Positions 56,740-64,000 of a stretch of DNA of 64,000 bases are shown piece by piece (the stretch's first letter is position 1; each line of letters opens with the position of its first letter). A program made the position numbers and the translations under genes. This DNA is from Crocodylus rhombifer (Eukaryota > Chordata > Crocodylia > Crocodylidae): assembly GCA_038503035.1 (NCBI GenBank), contig JAVSML010001071.1, positions 247,345 through 311,344 of the forward strand. Direction: 5' to 3'. The notes below the pieces were generated by a model, which was given only the letters and a program-made list of their open reading frames with translations, was not told where the DNA came from and ran no database searches.

Positions 56740-57252
56740 AATGCTTAGCCTAAAAGCTTAGCAAGCTTTCAGGTTTAAAATCCTTTGTCAGGCTGAGGAA
56801 GCATTTACAGTTGGTGTGTGTGCTCTTCCAGGATGGAAGGAATAGTAAAGAGGCCAGAGGCTGGTATGCATGCAATAAAGGGAGTCAGTGGAGATGTAAA
56901 TTGAGGAGTCAATTGAGAGACAGGCTGGGGGGGAAGGTGGGGGAGAAGGGGAATGAATGTAGCAGATACCTGAGGAGTGGTACCTGAGGAGTCAGATGTC
57001 AGGCAGATTATAATGTGTCATAAATCCAATGTTTATATTTAGTCCATGAATTTTTGTATCCAGGAAGCTGATGAAGTGAAGTTCATAGGCTCATCTGTGA
57101 AAAGTGTTTTGTAAGTTCCCTTTGTGGGTTAGAACTGAGAAACTGGGGAGTGGTTTTCTTTTGAGAAATGTGCCCTCACTGGTAATTGGGTATTCTTGTC
57201 TTTAATAGATTTTCAGTGTGCGTTCATTCTGGTGCGCAGTTGTTCTTTGGTT
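56740..57252 (-). mobile_element. Penelope-like element fragment, inverted
   Basis: This is the reverse complement of the 3' third of the element at 6432-7360. It shows the end of the GIY-YIG frame ('gtgtcataaatccaatgttt', 'gtccatgaatttttgtatcc'), the 'gtcagatgtcaggcagatta' stop region and the 'aagctttcaggtttaaaatc' tail. It is truncated at both ends and heavily mutated. It lies between the hAT transposon and the last piece of the L3-like LINE. Confidence 0.8.
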
Positions 57253-57690
57253 CTCCAAACAACAACTGGAGCACATGATTTCTGAGGAGAGACTGAGAGA
57301 ACTGGGTTTATTTAATCTGAAGAAGAGAAGACTGAGACAGGATTTAATAGCAGCTTTCAACTACCTAAAGGGAGGTTCCAAAGAAGATGGAGCTAGACTG
57401 TTCTCAGTGGTGGCAGATGACAGAACAAGGAGCAATGGTCTCAAGTTGCAGTAACAGAAGTTTAGGTTAGATATCAGGAAAAAAATTCTCACTAGGAAGG
57501 TGGTGAAGCACTGGAACAGGTTACCCAGAGAGGTGGTGGGCTCTCCATTTGGAGGTTTTTAAGACCCAGGTTAACAAAGCTTTGGCTAGGATGAGATAGT
57601 TGGGGATGGTCCTGCTTTGAGCCGGGGTTGGACTACATGACCTCCTGAGGACCCTTCCAACCCTCATTTTCTATGATTCTGTGATGACCC
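57253..57690 (+). mobile_element. L3/CR1-like LINE 3' end
   Basis: Translates to '[20 protein letters not shown]', '[20 protein letters not shown]' and '[10 protein letters not shown]', then the tail 'gttggactacatgacctcct', 'cttccaaccctcattttcta' and 'tgattctgtgatg'. It fits as the 3' part of the LINE whose earlier parts lie at 47370-54357. Confidence 0.85.
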
Positions 57691-59740
57691 AAAAGGCCAG
57701 CTGCAAGAAACTTCCCTCCGCCAGTCTATGACCAGAGAATTAAGATGATTCAAAATATCTTCAGAACAGAGGCATTGTTTATTTAGCCAGAAGCACACAT
57801 CAATCAGAATAAACAGTTAAAACAACAAAAGGCCTGAGTCTTAACTTAAGTTTATCCTTTCCCGCAAAGCTGGAACTAACAGGGCTGCCACAGACCTATC
57901 CCATAGGGCCAGTATCTGAGTCCATCTGCTTTCTGTAGACAAGTTGCCAGTACATTGAATCCCCTTCCATCTCTACAGACTTCATTTGTTTTCTGTCCTC
58001 AGATCTGAGTCTCTCAAGCTTTGACTAAACAGCTATGCAACTTTGGCTAGTACTTGGAAACTAGTTGTCCAGCTGCTGTTCTCTCACCTCCCTTTGTTCT
58101 TTACCCAGAAGTACCTTATCATTACCCACTGTTTGGTTTGCAAAAGCTCCTTTTGGCACCGTCTTGTTAGACAGAAGTAAATGTCAAATAAATAAAAGAA
58201 TATATATGGTACGTGTTCCCCACATGTGCTCATAAGCAAGAAAACCAAGCCAAAAGTAGGAAACTATTCAGCTATTTGTTTGCTTTAAATAGAACCACAG
58301 ACAGTCTGATACCCACAAGTGAACATAAAAAAGTTGCAAAACTAAATAGGTGGGAAAATACATGACATTGAATTCATGCACCAATCCATCAAATGCAAAA
58401 ATAAAAGGCAAACAGAGGACTCCTAACAGAAGAGAGGAGTAAAACAGATGAAACTTCAGCACAAAACTTCAAACAGATGACCCAAAAATAGTACCCCTCA
58501 AAACATACTCCCTCTCCCCAAAATGGAGGACTTCCAGTAGGGATCTTTGAGACACAATGCCTACTTCATACAGATGACCTATTTTTAGTAAGCAGTATGG
58601 AGAGCTGCAGACAAGTAGCCATTTGCATTGCAGAACAACAGATATTGGTCTTAAAAAAAACATAAATTTCCATGTTGCATATTCTGAAGTGCCATCTACT
58701 GGCACATTTTCTACTGACTAACTGCAGACTGGATGTGAATACATGAAGTACACACATATTATTTTTTTCCCCAATACAGGAAATCAAAGCATTTTGAGTA
58801 AATTCTGTCCCTGAAATTTCTAGGCAATATCCATTCCATGTGGTTTTGAGTTCCTACCTTCTTTTCCTGCTTGCCCTCAGTAGATCTCTAGGCTCCTAGA
58901 TTTTCTAATATCACCTTTACTAATTCATTGTGTTGCTGATATCTGCATCCATTTGCTGGGACATTTTTGGATGTCCCTCAAGGACAATAGTTTCTTGGTT
59001 GTTCTCAGGAAACAATATCTGCAGTGATAGAACTGTCCTACCCTATTGCTACGCAAGTCATTTGAGCTGTTTTTATATACCTTAGAAACTGGCTGGACTC
59101 TGGTTATTCTAGCTCCTTGACTGTATTGTCACAGCACTGTTTGACTTGTTGTCACTGCTGTTTAACTTGTTCTGTCTCTTTTTCCTACTGCTGCTGGCTT
59201 CAGAGTTTTATTTACTCTAGGTAGTGGAGTCTGGATGCAAAGTGAGACAAGATGCTTCAATGAGATGGTACCCATTCCTTCCACTGATATTTCTGGTAGT
59301 CAATCTGAGGTCCATTATCTGTCATAATAGCCTTGAGAGGGCAGTGCCAGACAAAATGAGTTTAGCAGTGTTTAATGACAGAGAAAACTGCTGTTCTCTA
59401 TAAGGGATCTATTTCACAACAATCCACACAGCAATCAGTTAAAACATGGTATACTTGATATTCTTATATATAAAGATAAGGGCAAAGGCTACGGTTTGAT
59501 TATATTATTGCAGCACTCTTCCCAATCTGTATTCATTACCATTTAATTGACCAGTTTGTATCCTTTACATATTTTTACATATTTTAGGACTAGATGGTTC
59601 ATCATTAACTTTTAGATCCATTTAAAAGCATCTTGCTGTTGAACTTGCCGAGCCCATCTAGCATCTTTATAGGGTTAATCTTATAATGTAGTCATTCAGT
59701 TTGAAAAAAATATAGCAGGAACTTAAAGAAAACATTTAGA
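57691..59740. other. intergenic DNA, no gene recognised
   Basis: About 2 kb of AT-rich DNA. The short open frames show no domain, and no repeat family was recognised. Confidence 0.45.
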
Positions 59741-59744
59741 AAGA

Positions 59745-61480
59745 AAAAATCTGAAGTGAACATTGGGAGTTCTTCAATAACAGTTTTTTAGATGGCCCAA
59801 AGATATTGATTCACAGTCAATTACAAGGAGAACTTTGGACAAAAGCTCATCTTTGCTCAGTGGCAAATGAAGTCATATAATACAATGCTATAGACTTGAA
59901 TGGGAAAAAGAGTAAGAAGTAGATAGGAAACAATATAAAGAATAGATATATATTGAAAGTTTTGAAGTGCAGAAAACTGATAAGGGAAGCTAGAGACACC
60001 AGGGGAAGTTCCATGGGTAGTAAGCCCATGACTAGAAAACTTTAAGTATACTAGAAAAAAATTCTAACAATTTTTAGGCCCATTAATTTGTGTAGGTAAC
60101 TAAATTATTACAGTACTAATGAAGCAGAGCAGGCAGAAGTGTTCAATAAATATTTCCAAGTACAAAACAGAAATAAGAAGGATGATGTACTTGTATCACA
60201 GAATGCAATGCCTTCTATACCATTAGGAACTAAGGAGGATGTTAAGTTCTACTTATTAGAGATAAACATTTTTTAATCAGTAGGTCTAGGTTGCTTGCAC
60301 TGAAGAGTCTTCAAAATGTTGGTAGAGAAGACCTCTGTCTTGCTGAAGCTAATTTTATAATTAATTTTGGAACAATATGGAAATCCTAGGCAACTGGGAG
60401 AGTGCTAACAGAGTGCCAATACTGAAAGAAGCTAGTAAGATGACTCAGGTAACTACTGATATCAGTCCAGGATAAAACAAATGGTAATCATATATGGAAG
60501 ATAGTTAATACAGAATTAAAGCATGGAATATAATTAATAGCAGTCAAGATGAATAAATGGAAAATTGGTCTTGTTGATCATATCTAATTTCATTTTTTGA
60601 TGAGATTAAAAGTGTGGTTGATAGAAGTTTACTACAACTCTGTAGCTACTTTTTGTAAGGCTTATTATCACACAGCATTTTCAATAAAAATACAGCACTG
60701 CATATTGCCAATAAATTACACATTAAATGAATTAAAGAGTGAGTGAAACAGATATCAAAAAGTAGTTGGCAACAAGGGAATCAGTAGAGAATGTTGTTTT
60801 TAAGCAGAGTTTTGCAGGATCCATTCTATTCAATATCTTTATGTACTTAGTATTTTATCAGTCCTATTCAGTATTTTTATTAATAATCTGGGAATAAAAA
60901 TAAAATAACTACTAATAAATTGTGTAGACAATGCAGATTGGTGGAGTGGTAAATAATGACCGTAAAGCAGTCATACAGAGCCATCTGGATTGCTTGGTAA
61001 ACTGAGCCCATTCAAACAAAATGATTTATTCATGCATCCAGGAACAAAGAATGTAGGCCATACCTACAGAATGGAGGCCTGTATCCTGGACAGCAGTGAC
61101 TTACAAAGGGATGTAGGGGTCATAGAGGACAAACAACTCCACAGTGTAATGTCATGGCAAAAAAGGCAAATACAATCTTTGGATATACAATGGGTACTTT
61201 ACCTTTGTACAGAGCATATGTGAGAGTGGAATAGCATGCCCAGTCTGGTATATTTTAAAAAAGATCTTGGAAAAATGGGAAACAGAGCATAAAAGAGCTG
61301 CAAAAATGATTCAGAGCTAGAGGCCTTATGGGAAAAGACTTAGAGTGAATCTATTTAGCATATTTAAAACACACTAAATGGTGACTTATTGTGCTGTAAA
61401 AGTTCCTTCAGCTAGAGAAAATAACAGGTACTAACAGGACCTTCAGTCTAGTGGAGAAAGGCACAACAAAAATCAGTGGC
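59745..61480 (+). mobile_element. very old CR1/L2-like LINE
   Basis: Highly mutated plus-strand RT traces are 'LFSIFINNLGIK' (about 60865-60900) in place of LFNIFINDL, and 'CVDNADWWSG' (about 60923-60950) in place of FADDTKLW. 'LSPFKQNDLFMHPGTKNVGH', 'TYRMEACILDSSDLQRDVGV' (60999-61130) and 'VQRRATKM'-like remains follow near 61290. Every segment is broken. It is the most decayed LINE in the window. Confidence 0.6.
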
Positions 61481-61617
61481 TGGAAGCCAATGCCAGACAA
61501 ATGATGGAACCAATGACCAAGGGAAGCTGTGAACTCTCAACAAATTCTACAGTGTGGATGTCTTGCATATTTTATGCAAAATGTCTTGGCCCTGGTTTTA
61601 ATCCTTCTTCTGGTACA

Positions 61618-61935
61618 AGCTGGTTGTGTCTACACATGCATTTACTCCAGCCTAGATTTTCTGTGCAGCAAGATACTGCACAGTGTGCATGTCTACACAT
61701 TCATTAATGTGCTTTTAATACTGCGAATTTAGTTTACTTTTTCCTTAATAAAGCACTAAATGTGTAGTACCTAACAGTGCAGTAGCATTGGTGCACTGTT
61801 ATTCAGTGACACTTACTGTGTATTAGCCTAATAACACAGCACATTAGGCTATTAGCATGGTTTTTGCCATGACATGCTACCGCACCATGCTATTAGGTCA
61901 ATGCACAGTAAGCATCTTGTGTAGATGTGCCCAGT
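61618..61935. mobile_element. palindromic inverted-repeat MITE
   Basis: The left end GGTTGTGTCTACACATGC and the right end, reversed, CTGGGCACATCTACACAAGA are imperfect inverted repeats. The interior has repeated 'gcacagt', 'cattaatgtgctttta' and 'gctattagcatgg' palindromes. It belongs with the 'ctacac' MITE group at 4739-4915. Confidence 0.6.
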
Positions 61936-61939
61936 AAGG

Positions 61940-63438
61940 GTTTTTGGGCAAGTGTCTACACATGCAAGGATCAGGAAGAAAATTTGCTGTTAGGTCCCTG
62001 GAGCCCTGCAATGCGCCCCTGCTGCCACTGGGGGAGCTCCAGGCTCCAGCTCCAGCTGCTACTAGCCTGGCAGTCCTATTTAAAAGCCAGCCCTTCTCTC
62101 TGTTGGGTGGACAGCCTCTTTTGCTCAGGAGCAGCATGGTAAGTGCAGAGGCAGCATGTGGCAGCTTTCTCTGTGCCCACTCTGCCTCCTAACACTATGG
62201 GTGCCCCAGCCCCTGGCCCTGACAGTGATGACCAGTGTCCCAGGATCCTTCTGGCCTCTGTGATTACCCTGCTGGGCCAGGGGAGTGTGGGTGGGCCAGG
62301 CAGGGAGGGGGGGCAGGGGTGGGGGCAGGGTCTGGGGTGGAGAGAGCCCTAACCCTATGTGTCTGGGACTGGTATGACTGTTGGTGTGATGGGGTCTTCC
62401 CAGCAGGTGAAAGCATTTGGCTGCACCCAGTGTCCTCAGCTCGTGTGGGATGGTGACGAGGTGCCCAGCCAGGGGCCCCTCCCAGGGCAAAGCTGGCACT
62501 GCTAACAGCTGGCAGTGACATGGCCGGCCATTCCTCATGGCAGGGTCTGGGGTTGTGCAGCTGCTGAGGCAGGTGCTGGCCAGGGCTCCCTGAGCTGCTG
62601 CTGGAGTGATAAGACAGGATGCTGAATATCTGAGGGTCCTTTCTCCAGTGACACGTCACTGGAGGTGCTGGGGTGATGCAGGAGCTCAGCCAGGCCACCT
62701 GTACTGGTATACACCACATGGTTGCGACCTGGGTCCCAGGGCACGAGACTGTTAGCAACTTGCCACATAAAGGGCATGATCTTATGGGCATGGCTGGACC
62801 AACAATTGTGGTTGGTCATGGCCATCTACTGTGCCTGCAAGCCCTTGACTGCCATGCTGACCATTAGTGCCCTTGCTCTTGTATCCCGGCCAACAGGACC
62901 TCATAAATATGGGAGTTTGGGTGCCCACCCTGCTCAAACTGGTACAACACCTCCACATCACCCCAGAGTGCCACAAGGTTGCCAACCTCCTCTTAGCTAA
63001 GTTGGGGTCCCGGGTGGAGGACATGGACATGCACACATGGGCTGTGCTGGGCCTGGATGGGGAGAAGGATGCCATACTGGGTTCCACACCAGCTCTGGGC
63101 TCTTGTAGGGTTGTCCCTCTGTTGCTGGCCCTGGACAGCTGCCAGTAATGCCCAGTGCAGGGGTATGGTGAGGCATTGAAAGTCACATGGCAGAGGCTAT
63201 GCCCCACAGCACCTTCAGGCACAAGGCAGGCTGCCAGGGGTATGCAGCAGGCAGGTGCCACTGGCCTTGCTGCTCAGAGATGGCTGCAGGTGGCCCAGGG
63301 GCTGGCAGGCCTGTACAGAGCCTGCAGTAGCCTGCAGCAGGCAGCTGACCCCAACAGCACTGCCCTGGCTGCCGTTTGGCACAGCAGTGGCTAGCAGCAC
63401 TACTGGGGTGCTACCAGGCAGGCACAGCCTCAATGTAC
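61940..63438. other. unresolved GC-rich segment, possibly a larger transposon
   Basis: Begins with 'gtgtctacacatgcaagg', repeating the left terminus of the adjoining MITE (61626-61640). 'tatttaaaag' occurs at about 62079, followed by the first ATG at 62136 directly preceding a GTAAGT-type donor. Plus-strand frames (for example 62867-63148, 'VWVPTLLKLVQHLHITPECH') are modestly long and alanine/leucine-rich, but I recognise no domain. No right terminus was found. A coding function is not claimed. Confidence 0.3.
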
Positions 63439-63439
63439 A

Positions 63440-63889
63440 TCAGTGGTCACCATCCAGTGGATCTCAATCCACCAGTAGATCTCAGAGGTTCTTGCGGTAG
63501 ATCTCAGAGCCTCTTGGACTTGATCTGAGGCTGGGGTGGAGGGCTGAGTGCTTGTGTGCATGCACGCGTGTGCCCCAGCCCAGCAGGGCATTCGGGAGGG
63601 AAGGGGTAGGGCCTAGATTGAGGCCCCCACAGTGAGGGACAGTGCCACAGAGGCAAGGGCAGGGGTATGTTGAGTGAGGCCCCAGCCGGGTGGGACTTAC
63701 CTGCTGGGGAGGCATGCCCCAAATTCTTTCTCCCTTTGCCTTGATCTTCCCCACCCCACCCTTCCCTCCCCACAGACTTACCTGCTGGATGGGGGGGGAA
63801 GGCAGGGAGTGGCGGCAGTGCACAGAAGATCTTGAGTTGCTTTTAAATGTCAAAGGTGATCTCCTACTTAAGAAGGTCGGAGACCACTT
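63440..63889. mobile_element. hAT-like MITE
   Basis: The left end CAGTGGTCACCATCCAGTGG and the right end, reversed, AGTGGTCTCCGACCTTCTTA are hAT-type inverted termini. 'gtagatctcagagg' on the left and 'aggtgatctcctacttaaga' on the right form the extended arms. The body is non-coding, and I could not confirm an 8-bp duplication. Confidence 0.55.
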
Positions 63890-64000
63890 CTGTGTGTGTA
63901 TAAGCACCCTAAGTGACTAAGAAAAAGCATCTTCACAAAGTCTTATTTAACTGATACTGGGAACATGGCACTTAGCGGTTAACACAACAAATGACCCTAC

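Larger units (their letters stand above)
47370..57690 (+). mobile_element. one ancient L3/CR1-like LINE split by nested insertions
   Basis: Collinear plus-strand pieces of one RT appear in the right order without overlap. They are 'VPEDWSVANVTPIFKKA' (about 47430-47485), 'KDRGKK' and 'FIKNLEKG' (about 49780-49905), 'ADDTKVFKEVKTKVDRKEI' to 'DKCKVIQMGKNN' (49930-50085), 'LGVIVDNSQKSSGQCSAAV' (54212-54270), 'MALYKSLVRL' (about 54328-54357), and '[20 protein letters not shown]' with a 3' end 'cttccaaccctcattttcta' (57281-57690). The gaps are filled by four separate elements listed below. The coding path is frameshifted and inactive. That the last piece is the same copy is inferred from order and orientation. 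Confidence 0.65.

Overview
The window reads as nuclear genomic DNA of a non-avian sauropsid. A crocodilian is favoured and a turtle cannot be excluded. Two vertebrate genes have normal vertebrate exon and splice structure. The repeat landscape mixes several generations of CR1 LINEs, an older L3/CR1-like LINE, Penelope-like elements with a GIY-YIG domain, hAT transposases and many short inverted-repeat DNA elements. There are no bacterial operons, no CRISPR array, and I saw no tRNA or rRNA. Most long open frames are repeat-encoded or chance frames.

Two host genes are supported. LPAR5, a lysophosphatidic acid receptor, lies on the minus strand at 24247-25353 as one intact coding exon. A complete five-exon WNT4-like gene lies on the plus strand at 40308-45882. 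It has a signal-peptide exon, four further exons with consensus splice sites in consistent phase, 24 cysteines and the acylated-serine motif, and AATAAA follows about 400 bp after the stop. It differs from WNT4 at many positions, so I read it as the second vertebrate WNT4 paralogue (WNT4B-like) rather than WNT4 itself.

Layout. 1-4640: mostly unannotatable single-copy-like DNA with a CR1 tail and a small inverted-repeat element. 4640-7360: a decayed L3-like LINE, split by a 177-bp inverted-repeat element, then a Penelope-like 3' part. 7375-13060: an unusual 5.7-kb degenerate array of GATCAGGCACT + (TG)n units, holding at least three copies of a TGATCA-ended repeat. 13060-24200: hAT-like elements, a CR1 inside one of them, and a 2.9-kb CR1. 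24247-25353: LPAR5. 25700-40300: MITEs, CR1 tails, a ZMYM1-like hAT transposase relic and a possible retrocopy with a poly(A) tract. 40308-46292: the WNT4-like gene, whose third intron carries a large hAT-like insertion. 47370-57690: one ancient L3-like LINE whose collinear pieces are separated by a TIR DNA element (itself split by a CR1), a near-complete CR1, an hAT-Ac transposase and a Penelope fragment. 57690-64000: a very old LINE, inverted-repeat elements and an unresolved 1.5-kb stretch.

LPAR5 and the WNT4-like gene are transcribed in opposite directions with about 15 kb between their coding parts. They act in separate signalling systems: a lysophospholipid GPCR at the plasma membrane, and a secreted Frizzled ligand. 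Their pairing is of interest mainly for genome evolution, because LPAR5 marks a 12p13-type region and WNT4 a 1p36-type region in mammals.
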